NCBI RefSeq assembly: GCF_017592475.1 | Contig: NZ_JAGFNP010000004.1 | Location: forward strand, 248,001-312,000 | DNA from: Glycomyces niveus | Lineage (GTDB): Bacteria > Actinomycetota > Actinomycetes > Mycobacteriales > Micromonosporaceae | Length of the DNA stretch: 64,000 nt | Direction of reading: 5' to 3' | Shown: piece by piece, positions 1 through 10,553 of the stretch | How positions within the stretch are numbered: the first letter of the stretch is position 1 | How the letters are laid out: each line of letters begins with the position of its first letter | Position numbers and translations under genes: made by a program | Notes under the pieces: model-generated | Seen by the model: the letters and a program-made list of their open reading frames with translations, nothing else | Told to the model about the DNA's origin: nothing | Database searches by the model: none

Positions 1-3000
1 GCGTCGCAGCGGCTTCGGACTGCGGTGCCGGGTCCGTGTCGATGGTGCAGACCACGGTGTCGCGGCCGGCGTCGGCGCATTCGGACGGCAGCTCGGCGCC
101 GTCGGCGCCGACGTGTTCGGGCATCCCGATCGTCACGGTGGTCGGACCATCCATGGTGGAGGGTCCCGTCGACTCGACGGCGACGTCGACCGTGGTCGTG
201 CCCCCGGGCGGGGCCGGCCGGCCTTCGGTCACGGTGACCACCCGGTCGTAGACGGGGTCTCCCACACCGCCGGGCACGCCGGTGGCCGAGGCGGTGTCGT
301 TCTCGCTGTCGGGGTCGACCGCGTCGGAGGACACGCCGACCGTGTTGGTGACGTCGTCGCCCCCGCCCCGGTAAGCGGGGTCGAGGCGCACGGTCACGGC
401 GGCCGTCGCCGTAGCGCCTGGTGCTAGGGACTCGGCGAGGGCGCACGCGACCGTGTCGCCTTCGGCTTCGCAGTCGAGCCGCTCGCCGGTGTCGGCGTTC
501 GTCGCTTCGACGAAGTCGAGCGCCGCGGGCAGCGACTCGGTGAAGGTCACGTTCTCGGCGGATTCGGCTTGGCCGAGGTTCTCGATGGTGACCAGGTAGC
601 CGAAGTCGGTGCCGGGAGTGACCGGACCGGCGGTGTCGGGGTCGAGCTCCTTGGCGATGGCGAGGTCGGTGACGACCCGCACCGGAGGGCCGACCGCGGT
701 GTCGGTGTCGCCTTCGGGGTCGGTGTCGGCTGCGACCGACGCGGTGTTCGCGATCATGGTGCCGCTGTCGGCCTCGCCGTCGACCATAACAGTGAGGTCG
801 ATGGTGGAGGTCACCCCTGGGTCGAGCGAGCCGAGGTCACACGTGACCTGACCGCCCGCGGCCGAGCAGACGTCCGGCGACGCCGCCACGAACTCGGTGT
901 TCGGATCGAGTTCGTCGGTGACCGTGACACCGGTGGCCGTAGAGGGGCCGCTGTTGCCCACGTCGATCGTCCACGTCGCCTCCCGGCCAGCGATCATCGC
1001 GTCCGGGGCGGTCTTGGTGATCGACAGGTCGGAACGGGGCACGCTGACGCCGCCGTCCATGTCCGCCGGCGCGGTGTTGTTCGGCGGGGCCGGGTCGTCG
1101 TTGGCGGAGTCGACATTGGCGTCGCTGTCGATGTCCCCGCCGTCGCCGACGTAGTCCGGCTTGAGCCTGACGGTGACGATGAAGAAGACGGACTCGTTGG
1201 GTTCGAGCCGGTCGATCGTCGGGCAGGTGATGGTGCCGCCGTAGACCCCGGGCTCACCGGTGCAGCCGTCGAACGAGGACACGAACGCGAGCTCGGGCGG
1301 CAGTTGGTGCGAGACGACCACATTCGTCGCCGTCGAGACCCCGTAGTTGTTGAGGCTCAGCAGGTTGTCCGTGGTCTGGCCGGGCGCGATCTGGCTGCCA
1401 GGGAAGGCGGCGAAGCCCTGGGTGAGCATGAGGTCGCCGCTGGGCGCGTCCACCGCGACGGCGTCGGCGGTCGTGGTGTTGTCGCCCTGCTGCGGGTCGG
1501 CGGTGGCCGACGAGATGGACGCGCTGTTGATGAGATCGGAGCCGTCGCCGGTATAGGCGGGGTCCAGTGTGACGGTCATGTTGAGGGTCCGGCTGAAGCC
1601 GACAGGGATCAGCGCGCTCGTATTGCAGGTGATCGTCTGGCCTTCGGCCTGGCAGGGGGCCGAGACGCCCGAGTCGGCCTGGACCCAGGTGAGCGGGTCG
1701 GGCAGCGTGTCGGTGAGCGTCACGCCCGCGGCGGCCGAAGGCCCGGCGTTGGCGATCGTGATCGAGTAGGTGAAGGTGTCGCCGGGCGTGACCGGACCCG
1801 TGGCGTCCAGCGTCTTGACGATGGACAGGTCGGCGAGCGGCGCGGCGGCCGCCCCGGTGGGCAGGCGCGCGGACCGGGTGTTGTTGGCGCTCACCGGATC
1901 GGGCGTGTCGGAGGCCGCCGTCGCCCGGCTCAAGACGCGGGAGCCGTTGCCCTGCAGCGCCGGGTGGAGCCGCACCATGACCGTGAACTCGGCGCTCTCG
2001 CCGACCTCGAGCGTGCCGTCCGCACGGCAGGTGACGACCGCGCCGCGATAGACCCCCGGGTCGCCGGTGCAGTCGTCCGGTGAGGACACGAAGGCGAGCG
2101 CCCGCGGGAGCTGGTGGGTGACGACCGAGCCCGCCGCGACCGAAGGGCCGTTGTTCGTGGCCCGCAACCGGTACTCGAACGCCTCCCCGGGAACCACGGG
2201 GGTGGTGCGCACGTTGGTGATCGACGCCGCCAGGTCGGCGCTCGCGCTGACCGGCGGGCCGGTCGCGACCGCCGTCGTGTCCGGGGACGTGTTGGCGGTC
2301 GCGGTGGTGAGCGTGGCGGTGAGGCCGATCTGCGTGCCCGCGGGCGTGCCGGAGCCGACCCGGACGGTCACCTCGACCGACGCCGTCGCGCCGTCGGCGA
2401 CGGTGCCGACCTCGCACGTGAGGTCCGATCCGGCGACCGAACAGCTGGCGCCCGCGGCGGAGACGAACGTCAGCGAGGGGTCGAGCGCGCCGACGAGCGA
2501 GACGCCGGTCGCGTCGGACGGCCCCTGGTTCTGGACGGTGAAGGCGTAGACGGCCTGCCCGCCCGCCGTCATCGAGGCCGGCGGGGTCTTCGCGAGCGAG
2601 ACGCCCGCTTCGGCCGTGACGGCGAAGTCGGCGCTCGCGGTCGTGTCGCCGGAGGAGTTGGCGGTGCTCGTCGCGACCTCGGCCGCCGCGGTGAGCACCG
2701 ATCCGTCGGCGGCGGCCGCGTCCACGCCGATGACGACGGTGAAGGCGACCTGATCGCCGGCGTTCACGGTGCCGAGCGGGCAGGTCACGACGCCGCCGTC
2801 GGCGGTGCAGGTCACGCCGGCGGCGGACGCGAAGGCCAGGCCGGTCGGGAGCGTGTCGGTGACGGTCACGTCCTGGGCGGCCGAAGGCCCGGCGTTGGCG
2901 ACGGTGATCGTGAATTCGCCGGCGCTGCCCGCGACCACGGGACCGCCCCCGGTCTTGGCGATCGAGACGGCGGCCTCGGGGGCGGCGACCGAGCCGCCGG

Positions 3001-6000
3001 GGACGGTGGCGGTGCCGGTGTTGTTCGCGGTGTCCGGATCGGCCGTGGCCGGTGTCGCGGTCGCCGTGTTCACGAGGTCGTCGCCGGTGCCGGTGTAGGT
3101 CGGGTCGAGTTTGACGGTGAGGGTGTACGCGGCTTCGGCGCCGACCGCTAGCGAGTCCACTGTGGCGCAGGTGACGGTGGCGCCGTAGTTGGTGCCGGCG
3201 GTGCAGTCGCCGCTGGAGACGAAGGCGATGCCGGCGGGCAGCGTGTCGGTGACGGCGATGCCGGTGGCGGTCGAGGGCCCGGCGTTCGCGACGGTGAGCG
3301 TGTAGTCGAAGGTGCCGCCGGGCACGATCGGGTCGGTGCCGACGACGGCGTTGGTCAGGCTCACGTCTGCGCGCGGGGCTGCCACGGCGCCGCCGGGGAC
3401 CGTCGCCGTCCCGGTGTTGTTCACAGGATCCGGATCGGCCGTGGCCGGTGTCGCGGTCGCCGTGTTCACGAGGTCGTCGCCGGTGCCGGTGTAGCCGGGG
3501 TCGACGCGCACGGTGATCGTGAGGGCCGCCTGCGCCCCGACCGCGAGCGAGTCCACTGTGGTGCAGTCGAGGTTCTGGCCGTTGGCGGTGCAGTCGCCGC
3601 TGGAGACGAAGGCGATGCCGGCGGGAAGAGTGTCGGTGACGGCGACGCCGGTGGCGGTCGAAGGCCCGGCGTTCGCGACGGTGAGCGTGTAGTCGAAGGA
3701 TTCGCCGGGGGCGACCGCGTCGGTACCGGCTGCGGCCGCGGCGAGGGCGACGTCCGCGCTCGGAGCGGCGACCGTGAGGGTCCCGGCCGCGGCGGTGCCG
3801 GTGTTGTTCGCAGGCTGAGGATCGGCGGTGTCCGCGGCGACCGCGGCGGTGTTGGCGATGTCGGAGCCGTCCCCGGTGTAGTCCGGCGAGAGGCGCACGG
3901 TGAGCACCCAGGTGTGCGATTCGACCGGCAGCGCTTCCGCGTGGGCGCAGGTGACGTTCTGGCCGGAGGCCGTGCATTCGTCCGGTGTGGACGAGACGAA
4001 GGCGAGGTCGTCGTCGAGCGTGTCGGTCAGGACCGCGTTCGCGGCGACGGACGGGCCCTGGTTCTCGACGGTGAGCGCGTACTGGAAGGTGCCGCCGGGC
4101 ACGACGGCACCGGTCGTGTTGATCTGCTTGGTCATCCGCAGGTCCGCCGAGGGCGCGCCGATGCTCGGGAACACCTCCGCGGAGGTGTTGTCCGCAGTGT
4201 CCGGGTCGGCGGTGGAGGCGGAAGTGGCGGTCGCGCTGTTGCCGAGGTCGGATCCCGTGCCGGTGTAGGCGGGGTCGACGGTGGCCCGGAAGACTCGGCT
4301 GACGGTCTCCCCGGCCGGGACGGTGGCGCTCGGGGCGCAAGTCACGGTCTGTCCGTCCGCGGTGCAGGCGTCGTTCGGCGCGCCTGCGAAAGTCAGGCCG
4401 GTCGGAAGTTCATCCACAGTGGTCACTTCGGCGGCGTCCGAGGGTCCGGCGTTGTGCACCGCGATCGCGTATTCGAGGGTGCCGCCCGGCGGGACCTCGC
4501 CCGCGGTGACGAGCGTGGTCGTGGTGTCGAGGTCGGCGGAGGCCGCGCTCACGGTGACGCCGCCGGTGACGGTCACGCTGTTGTCGGCGCTGTCGGGGTC
4601 GGCGGTGTCGGCCGCAACGGTCGCCGTGTTGGTCAAGGTGCCGGTCTCGAAGCCGGGGTCCACTCTGACGGTGGTGTCGAAGCCGGCCGTCCCGAGCACG
4701 GGGAGTTGGAGCGCCCCCAGGGCGCTCGGCGGGCAGGTGAGCGTCGGTCCGTCGACGGTGCAGCCGCTCGGATGGGTCTCCCACGACATGCCCGCGCCGA
4801 GGGTGTCGGTGACCGTCGGATTCACGGACACCGACGGACCGGCGTTGCTCACGCTGATCCGGTAGTCGAAGGTCTCGCCCGGGGCGACCGTGGGCGAGCC
4901 GACCACGGTCTTGTCCACCGCGAGGTCCGCGCTGCCGGCGGCGAGGCTCGGCACGCCGCTCAGGTCGGTGCTGTTGTCGGCGCTGTCGGGGTCGGCGGTG
5001 TCGGCCGTGACGGACGCGGCGTTCACCACGTCGGTGCCGATGCCCTCGTATATGGGGTTGAGCCGCACGGTGAGGACGTACTCGACGGTGTTGCTCCCCT
5101 GTGTCGCGGGCAGGGCGGCGAGCGGCCCGCAGGTCACGGTGCCGCCGTACAGGCCGCCGGTGCCGGTGCAGCCGTCGGCCGACACGAACGCGACCGGGGC
5201 GGGAAGGTCGTCGGTGACGGTGACGTCCGCGGCGTCGCTCGGGCCGTGGTTGGTGACGGTGAGCGTGTAGGTGAACGTCTCGCCGGGGGCGACGCCTCCG
5301 GCGTCGCCCGCACTGGACTTGGTGATGGCCAGGTCTGCGGACGGAGCGGTCACACCGCCTGCGGCGAGCGTCGCCGAGCTGGTGTTGTTCGCCGTGTCCG
5401 GGTCGACGGTGTTCGGCGAGGTCACGGTGGCCGCGTTCGCAAGGTCGGCGCCGTCGCCGGTGTAACCGGGCGCGACGTTCGCGAGCACTTCGAACGCGGC
5501 GGCCGAACCCGGTGCGAGCGAGGCGATCTGCGGGCAGGTGACGGTCTGGCCGGTGGCGGTGCACCCGTCCGGTGAGGACGCGAAGACCGTCCCGGAGGGC
5601 AGCGTGTCAAAGACTGCGATGCCCGTGGCGGTCGAGGGCCCGTCGTTCGCCACGGTGATCGTGTAGACGATGGATTCGCCGGGCGCGACCGTATCGGCGG
5701 TGCGGGCGATCGTGCTGACCGAGAGGTCCGTGCGTGCGGCGGCGAGGGCGCCTCCGGGCAGCCCCGCGGCGGGCGCGTTGTTCCCGGCGTCCGGGTCGGG
5801 CGTGTCAGCGCTGATCGAGGCCGTGTTGGTCACGGCGGCGTCGGATCCGGTGCCCGCGTAGGCGGGGTCGAGCTGGACCACCACCAGGAGTTCGACTTCG
5901 CCGCCGACGGCGATCGTCCCGGGGGCGCAGGTGACGCTGCCGCCGTATTCGCCTGCGGTGCCGGTGCATCCGGACTCGGAGGAGACGAATGCGAGCGCGG

Positions 6001-9000
6001 CGGGCAGGTCGTCGGTGACGACCGCGCCGGTGGCGGTCGAGGGTCCGTCGTTGACGGCTTCGAGGAGGTAGGCGAAGGTCTCGCCGGGGGCGACGGGCGT
6101 GTCGGTCGTGGTCTGCTTCGTGAGGGCGAGGTCCGCGGCGGCGGCGCCGACGGCGGGGTTGACGGTGCCCGAGGTGTTGTTCGCCGTGTCGGGGTCGGCG
6201 GTGGCGGCGGTGGCGGTGGCGCTGTTGGGCAGGTCGGTGCCGCTGCCGGTGTAGGCGGGGTCGATCTGCGCGGTGAGCGTGATGGTCCGGGTGCCGGGCG
6301 CGAGCGAGGCGTAGGCGCAGGTGACGGTCTGGCCGGAGGCTTCGCAGGTCGCGCCGGTCCCGGTGGCGGCGACGTAGGTCAGCTGCGGCGGCAGCGCGTC
6401 GGTCACGGTGGCGTCGACGGCGGCGGAGGGGCCGTCGTTGTGGACGGTGAGCGTGTAGTCGAACCGGTCGCCGGGGGTGACGCTGCTGGAGGCGGCGGTC
6501 TTGTCAATGCTCAGGTCGGCTGCGGGAGCGGCGATGGCGATCTGCCATTCGGCGGCGTCGTTGGCGGCGGTCGTGTCTTGGCCGTTGTGGACGAGTCCGG
6601 TGCCGGCGGCGGTGCCTTCCTGTGCTGCGGCGTCCACTGTGTAGGCGAGGGTCAGTTCGGTCTCGGAGCCTGGCGCCGCTCCGGCGGGGAGGGTGCAGGT
6701 GAGTTCGCGGTCGGCCGTGGCGGTGCACTCGGCGGGTTGGCCGCCGTCCCAGGTGGCGGCGGGCGGGGCGCGGAGGGTCGCGGTCGTAGCGGTGTCTGTA
6801 GTGGAGGGTCCGTTGTTGCGGAGGGTGAAGGTGACGGTGCCGGTCTCTCCGGGGACGACGGTGTCGGCGTCGGAGGCGGTGATGTCGAAGTCGACGACGG
6901 CGTCGCCCGCGTTCACGGTGAGATCGGCGGTGTTGTCGCCCGTGTCGTCGTCGAGCGCGTAGTCGATCGCGGCGCTGCCGGTGAGAACGGTGCCGGTGGC
7001 GGTGTCGGCGGGGAGGGCGGCGGTGAAGGCGAGGTCGGTGGTGGCGCCTGCGGTGAGGGTCGCGGCGGGGATCGTGCAGGTTGCGGTGCCGTCGCCGTTG
7101 TCGGTGCAGCGGGCGTCGAGGCCTGAGACGGTGACGCCGTCGGGGAACGTGAGCGTGACGGTGGCGGCGCCGGCCGCGTTGGTCAGGTCTTCGTTGCGAA
7201 CGGTGGCGGTGACGGTGCCGGAGGTGCCGGGCGCGAGGGTGACCGGCTCGGACGTGGCGGCGAGGTCGGTGAAGTCGGTGACGGTGGTGTCCGTGGACCC
7301 GGTGACGCTGCCGCCGCCGATGCCGGAGGGCATCGTCACGGTGGCGGCGTTGGTGACGGTGGTCCCGGCGGCTGCGGTTTCGACGGTGCCGCCGATGGTG
7401 ATGACGGCCTGTTCGCCGGCGGGAACGTCGACGGTGGTGGCGATGTCGTTCCCGGTTCCCGAGGCGGTGCCGCAGGCGCCGGACCCAGTGGCGGTGCAGG
7501 ACCAGGAAGTGACGCTGACGTCGGCGGGGACGGTGTCGGTGACGCTGGCCCCGACGAGTCCGGTCGCGCCGGTGTTGTCGACGGTGACGGTGTACTCGAT
7601 GGGGCCGCCGGGGTCCGCGGTGGCGGCGCCGGTCTTGGCGACGTCCACGGTGACGTCCGGGTCGGCGGTGAGGGTGGTGGTGGCCGTGTCGTCCCCGGAC
7701 TCGGTGTCCCTCGACTTGCCGGAGACGGAGGCAGTGGCGGTGATGTCGCCGAGGGGGTCACCGGCGCTGAGTCCTGAAGCGATGGTCCCGGCCACGGTGA
7801 ACACCGCAGTGAGGGTGTTCGCGAAGGTGTCGGCGGGGCCGGTGCAGGTGCGGGCGGCGCGAACGCAGGTCCAGCCGGACGCGGGTGTGGTGAGGCCGGT
7901 GACGGTGAAGTCGGCCGGCACCTCGAAGGTGACCTTGGGGACGCCGGCGGTGTCGGGGCCGTGGTTGGTGAGGGTGAACGGGACCTGCACGGCGGCACCG
8001 GGTTCGACTTCGGCGCCGGCGGTCTGGCCGCCGGTGACGGCGGAGGTCATCGCGAGGTTGGAGACTCGGTGGTTGACGGTGACCTCGGCGCAGGCGGAGT
8101 CGTTCCCTTGGTCGCGGTCGTTGGCCGGGGCGAGCGTGTTGACCGCGCAGACCTGGTAGACGGTGCCGGCAGCGGCGTCCTGAGGAATCGTCGCATTGAC
8201 GGACACGGTCGCGGTGCCGCCTGACGCCCAGGCGCCGCCTCCGGGGCACGACGCGGCGGTGGCCGAAGCGACCGTGCACGCGCCATAGCCGGTGCTGGCG
8301 GCGTCGAACCGCTGCACGCTCCCGATGCTGAGTCCGGTGTCGGCGGTGACCGCGAGGCTGTTGCGGAGAGCCGCCTGGGGGCCGAGGTTCTCGATGCGGA
8401 ACTGCGCCTGCACGATCGCACCCGCGTTGCCGGTCGGGTTGGTCACGGCGCTGACCCGCATGTCGGCGGAGCCGATGGAGAACCGCTGGTGATCGTTGCC
8501 GCTGCCGCAGGTGCGGCGCACGACCCACTCGCCGTCGGCGAAGTTCGCGTCCCTGACGGTCATGCAGACGCCCGCGTACGAGTTCATGAACGCACCGGCG
8601 GGAGCGCCGGAACCGGCCGCCAGCCGATACGGCCAGGTCGCGTTGTTGGCACCGGCCGAGCACGAGGAGGTGAGGGCGAGCGAGGTGTCCTGACTGCTGG
8701 CGTTGTTCGGGTTGCCGACGCAGCGGGAGGGGTTCGAGGTGAGCAGGATCCGGTCGTCGGTGGTGACCGTCCACTGCTGCAGCGCATCGTCGGCACCGCA
8801 GGGCCGAAGACGCAGGGGGGACGCGGCCTGCGACGAGGTGGCCGTGACGCACAGGCCGGGGTGGCCGGTCGGCGTGAGGAAGACGCCGGTGATGTCGGAG
8901 CTGAACGTGCCCGCCCGCGCGGGAGCCGGGACGGCGAGCACGCCGACCGCCGCGATGACGATCGCTGTCACGAGCATCAGCGCGCGCCGCACCTGAGCGG

Positions 9001-9010
9001 TTGGGTTCAC
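1..9010 (-). CDS. Giant exported ricin-lectin / DUF11-repeat protein (C-terminus beyond window)
   Basis: The reverse strand is open in one frame from GTG 9010 to the window edge, giving at least 3003 residues with no stop. The N-terminus (MNPTAQVRRALMLV, then a hydrophobic stretch, APARA) is a Sec signal peptide cut near residue 33. Residues about 40-170 form a ricin-B beta-trefoil with regularly spaced Cys and QxW/QxF repeats (LQQWTV, NDQRFSI). After that come about 20 units of about 130 residues, each with the DUF11 hallmarks: PGxxxxYTxTVxNxGPSxAxxVxVTDxLP, then a VTCxxGxLxxG strand. DUF11 proteins are secreted or surface-exposed fibres of uncertain role; the lectin head suggests glycan binding. 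I chose GTG 9010 because GAGG lies 8 nt upstream; GTG 9019 is an alternative. No sortase or anchor signal is visible because the C-terminus is missing. The Arg-rich readings of the same DNA in other frames are shadows. Confidence 0.93.
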   Translation of the reverse strand, partial: MNPTAQVRRALMLVTAIVIAAVGVLAVPAPARAGTFSSDITGVFLTPTGHPGLCVTATSSQAASPLRLRPCGADDALQQWTVTTDDRILLTSNPSRCVGNPNNASSQDTSLALTSSCSAGANNATWPYRLAAGSGAPAGAFMNSYAGVCMTVRDANFADGEWVVRRTCGSGNDHQRFSIGSADMRVSAVTNPTGNAGAIVQAQFRIENLGPQAALRNSLAVTADTGLSIGSVQRFDAASTGYGACTVASATAASCPGGGAWASGGTATVSVNATIPQDAAAGTVYQVCAVNTLAPANDRDQGNDSACAEVTVNHRVSNLAMTSAVTGGQTAGAEVEPGAAVQVPFTLTNHGPDTAGVPKVTFEVPADFTVTGLTTPASGWTCVRAARTCTGPADTFANTLTAVFTVAGTIASGLSAGDPLGDITATASVSGKSRDTESGDDTATTTLTADPDVTVDVAKTGAATADPGGPIEYTVTVDNTGATGLVGASVTDTVPADVSVTSWSCTATGSGACGTASGTGNDIATTVDVPAGEQAVITIGGTVETAAAGTTVTNAATVTMPSGIGGGSVTGSTDTTVTDFTDLAATSEPVTLAPGTSGTVTATVRNEDLTNAAGAATVTLTFPDGVTVSGLDARCTDNGDGTATCTIPAATLTAGATTDLAFTAALPADTATGTVLTGSAAIDYALDDDTGDNTADLTVNAGDAVVDFDITASDADTVVPGETGTVTFTLRNNGPSTTDTATTATLRAPPAATWDGGQPAECTATADRELTCTLPAGAAPGSETELTLAYTVDAAAQEGTAAGTGLVHNGQDTTAANDAAEWQIAIAAPAADLSIDKTAASSSVTPGDRFDYTLTVHNDGPSAAVDATVTDALPPQLTYVAATGTGATCEASGQTVTCAYASLAPGTRTITLTAQIDPAYTGSGTDLPNSATATAATADPDTANNTSGTVNPAVGAAAADLALTKQTTTDTPVAPGETFAYLLEAVNDGPSTATGAVVTDDLPAALAFVSSESGCTGTAGEYGGSVTCAPGTIAVGGEVELLVVVQLDPAYAGTGSDAAVTNTASISADTPDPDAGNNAPAAGLPGGALAAARTDLSVSTIARTADTVAPGESIVYTITVANDGPSTATGIAVFDTLPSGTVFASSPDGCTATGQTVTCPQIASLAPGSAAAFEVLANVAPGYTGDGADLANAATVTSPNTVDPDTANNTSSATLAAGGVTAPSADLAITKSSAGDAGGVAPGETFTYTLTVTNHGPSDAADVTVTDDLPAPVAFVSADGCTGTGGLYGGTVTCGPLAALPATQGSNTVEYVLTVRLNPIYEGIGTDVVNAASVTADTADPDSADNSTDLSGVPSLAAGSADLAVDKTVVGSPTVAPGETFDYRISVSNAGPSVSVNPTVTDTLGAGMSWETHPSGCTVDGPTLTCPPSALGALQLPVLGTAGFDTTVRVDPGFETGTLTNTATVAADTADPDSADNSVTVTGGVTVSAASADLDTTTTLVTAGEVPPGGTLEYAIAVHNAGPSDAAEVTTVDELPTGLTFAGAPNDACTADGQTVTCAPSATVPAGETVSRVFRATVDPAYTGTGSDLGNSATATSASTADPDTADNTSAEVFPSIGAPSADLRMTKQINTTGAVVPGGTFQYALTVENQGPSVAANAVLTDTLDDDLAFVSSTPDECTASGQNVTCAHAEALPVESHTWVLTVRLSPDYTGDGSDIANTAAVAADTADPQPANNTGTAAAGTLTVAAPSADVALAAAAAGTDAVAPGESFDYTLTVANAGPSTATGVAVTDTLPAGIAFVSSGDCTANGQNLDCTTVDSLAVGAQAALTITVRVDPGYTGTGDDLVNTATATPATADPDPVNNTGTATVPGGAVAAPRADVSLTNAVVGTDPIVPGGTFDYTLTVANAGPSTATGIAVTDTLPAGIAFVSSGDCTAGTNYGATVTCATVDSLAVGAEAAYTLTVKLDPTYTGTGDDLVNTATATPATADPDTANNTGTATVPGGSVAAPEAAVSIAKTGGGPVVAGSAGEFTITVANAGPSAAQDVTVTDTLPTGLAFASAAGVTCTADGGVVTCPLGTVNAGDQVAFTVVIGVDAAAADGSVLTAAAEVATSTANSSGDTTASADFAVTAEAGVSLAKTPPASMTAGGQAVYAFTVQNQGPSDATGVSLVGALDPSLTFVSAAGASCSVAGSDLTCEVGTVADGATASVEVTVRVGSGTPAGTQIGLTATLTTATANTSPDTTAVATGPPVSASADLAASITNVRTTPVVPGEAFEYRLRATNNGPSVAAGSVVTHQLPRALAFVSSPDDCTGDPGVYRGAVVTCRADGTLEVGESAEFTVMVRLHPALQGNGSRVLSRATAASDTPDPVSANNTRSARLPTGAAAAPLADLSIVKTLDATGPVTPGDTFTYSITIANAGPSAAAGVTLTDTLPDPLTWVQADSGVSAPCQAEGQTITCNTSALIPVGFSRTLNMTVTLDPAYTGDGSDLINSASISSATADPQQGDNTTTADAVAVDAPSGDLMLTQGFAAFPGSQIAPGQTTDNLLSLNNYGVSTATNVVVSHQLPPELAFVSSFDGCTGEPGVYGGTITCPTIDRLEPNESVFFIVTVRLKPDYVGDGGDIDSDANVDSANDDPAPPNNTAPADMDGGVSVPRSDLSITKTAPDAMIAGREATWTIDVGNSGPSTATGVTVTDELDPNTEFVAASPDVCSAAGGQVTCDLGSLDPGVTSTIDLTVMVDGEADSGTMIANTASVAADTDPEGDTDTAVGPPVRVVTDLAIAKELDPDTAGPVTPGTDFGYLVTIENLGQAESAENVTFTESLPAALDFVEATNADTGERLDCEAEGDTVACALAESLAPGATATAAVTVRLDPAYRGGGDDVTNTVGVSSDAVDPDSENDTASATGVPGGVGDPVYDRVVTVTEGRPAPPGGTTTVDVAVESTGPSTMDGPTTVTIGMPEHVGADGAELPSECADAGRDTVVCTIDTDPAPQSEAAAT

Positions 9011-9153
9011 TGCCGCCACCTCGGCCTCTATTTGACGACACAAAGTGGCGAAAGAATAACAATACGTACCGACACCGGCTGCGCTTCGACCTGAATTGCC
9101 CAGAAGGGAGGATCGCTCGCTGCCGGCCGTGAGGTCCTGGGTGTCCACACTGA

Positions 9154-9185
9154 GGGCGCCGAACCGTTGTTTCGATTCGGCGCCC
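9154..9185 (-). terminator. Hairpin downstream of acyltransferase gene
   Basis: Perfect 10-bp inverted repeat (GGGCGCCGAA / TTCGGCGCCC) around a 12-nt loop, lying 49 nt past the acyltransferase stop and 144 nt before the DUF11 protein start, both on the minus strand. There is no T-tract, so this is a probable actinobacterial tail-less terminator. It would separate the two transcription units. Confidence 0.5.
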
Positions 9186-9233
9186 CGCAGTCCGTTTAGG
9201 ATGGTTTAGGCGCTTGTCGTGCGTTCCGCCGTC

Positions 9234-10553
9234 TCACTTGAGGTATTTCACCGGTTTGGTGGTGAGGTTGAGCAGGTACTCGAGCGGGCCGCGCTTGAAG
9301 AACAGGGACCAGACCGCGGCGAACACGATCGCTCCGAGGATGAGCGTGAGCACCGGGATCCAGGACCCGCGGACGCCGCCGCCGGGCAGGGCGAACCAGG
9401 TCATGACGACGAAGTGGCCGACATAGGCCGTCAGGGACATCGTGCCGACCGCGACGACCGGCTTCATCAGGCGGCGCAGGCGCGGCAGTCGGTCCATCAC
9501 GAACGTCGCACCCACGATCACCAGGATCGCGATGCCGACGCTGCCGATGATGTCGAACGTGGTGCCGCTGTGCGGCCCCGCCACGAACAGGTCGCGGACC
9601 GATGGCTGGTACTCGAACGACCCGCTGTCCATCGGCGGCTTCGACGAGCCCGACCAGGACCCGGAACCAGAACCCGACCAGGACCCCGAGCCCGAGCCCG
9701 ACCACGAGCCGGAGGACCCGTCCTCGGCCATGCTGCGCAGCGCGCCCTTGCCCGCCAGCAGCAGCGACAGGCCGTACGCCACCGCCGTGAGCCCGGCACC
9801 GAGGGCGGCGAGTCGCCGCTGGTTGGCGGGGGCGGACAGGTCGACGCGTCCCAGGGCCATGCCGGCGACCACGAACGCGATCCAGGGGATCGTCGGGTAG
9901 AAGCCGGTGAACAGCAGGTCGATGACGCCTACGCCGCTGAGCTTCTCCAGCGGGTCGTACGCGTCCACCGTCTGCTGGAACGAGCCGCTCAGCAGCGGGC
10001 GCACGACGAACGCCAACTGCGGCCCGACGATCGCGAGCGCGGCCGCGGTGATCGCGAGCGCCTTCCCGCTCAGTTTGAGGAACAGCATGGCGACGAGGAA
10101 GTACACCCCGTAGAAGCCGATGATGATGACGTCGCCGAAGAACTTCGCCAGGAGCGTGCCGAAGGCCAGCAGGACGATCGCGCGGATCGCTATGCGCGCC
10201 TTGGCTTTCCGCCCGGAGAGGCCGGTCTTCGGTGCCTTGCGGCCGGCGATGAGCATCAGCGAGAAGCCGGCGAGCGTGGCGAACAGGACCGACGAGTGAC
10301 CGTCGGCCATGTACCGGACCCAGCTGCCGACCCCGCTCGTGGTCGAGAGCATCGGTCCGACGTGCACGATGTACATGCCGAACACGGCCAGCGCGCGGGC
10401 CAGGTCCACCCCGACGAGGCGTCCCATCGAGGCGTCGCCTTTCGAAGGGGGAGCGGTCATGGCGGGGTCGTCGGGCTCGCCCGGGGTCCGGGGCGAGGGC
10501 GGTGCGTGCTCCTGAGGAGTCGCTTTCTCTTGCGGCGGTTGCGAATGCGTCAT
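9234..10553 (-). CDS. DUF418/HGSNAT-like membrane acyltransferase family protein
   Basis: A 439-residue polytopic membrane protein. The N-terminal GRLVGVDLARALAVFGMYIVH is the start signature of the heparan-alpha-glucosaminide acetyltransferase-like/DUF418 superfamily. The C-terminal part (GTMSLTAYVGHF ... [14 protein letters not shown]) is a DUF418 domain. About ten hydrophobic segments are visible. These proteins are thought to acylate cell-surface glycans or lipids, but substrates are rarely known. Between the two halves sits an unusual low-complexity stretch of about 30 residues made of repeated GSGSWS units (DNA 9650-9725). ATG 10553 is preferred over an upstream GTG (10589) because the extra 12 residues are not conserved-looking, although the ribosome site (GGAG, 2 nt spacing) is poor. 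It is a paralogue of the gene at 11308-12615, which carries its own Ser/Gly insert at the same place. Confidence 0.82.
   Translation of the reverse strand: MTHSQPPQEKATPQEHAPPSPRTPGEPDDPAMTAPPSKGDASMGRLVGVDLARALAVFGMYIVHVGPMLSTTSGVGSWVRYMADGHSSVLFATLAGFSLMLIAGRKAPKTGLSGRKAKARIAIRAIVLLAFGTLLAKFFGDVIIIGFYGVYFLVAMLFLKLSGKALAITAAALAIVGPQLAFVVRPLLSGSFQQTVDAYDPLEKLSGVGVIDLLFTGFYPTIPWIAFVVAGMALGRVDLSAPANQRRLAALGAGLTAVAYGLSLLLAGKGALRSMAEDGSSGSWSGSGSGSWSGSGSGSWSGSSKPPMDSGSFEYQPSVRDLFVAGPHSGTTFDIIGSVGIAILVIVGATFVMDRLPRLRRLMKPVVAVGTMSLTAYVGHFVVMTWFALPGGGVRGSWIPVLTLILGAIVFAAVWSLFFKRGPLEYLLNLTTKPVKYLK

Noticed and set aside
1254..4340. Long Arg/His-rich reading frames on both strands between 500 and 9060, up to 1028 residues
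   Set aside because: They are other-frame readings of the DUF11 gene: no ribosome sites, repetitive Arg/His/Pro composition, and they conflict with the uninterrupted frame that starts at 9010.
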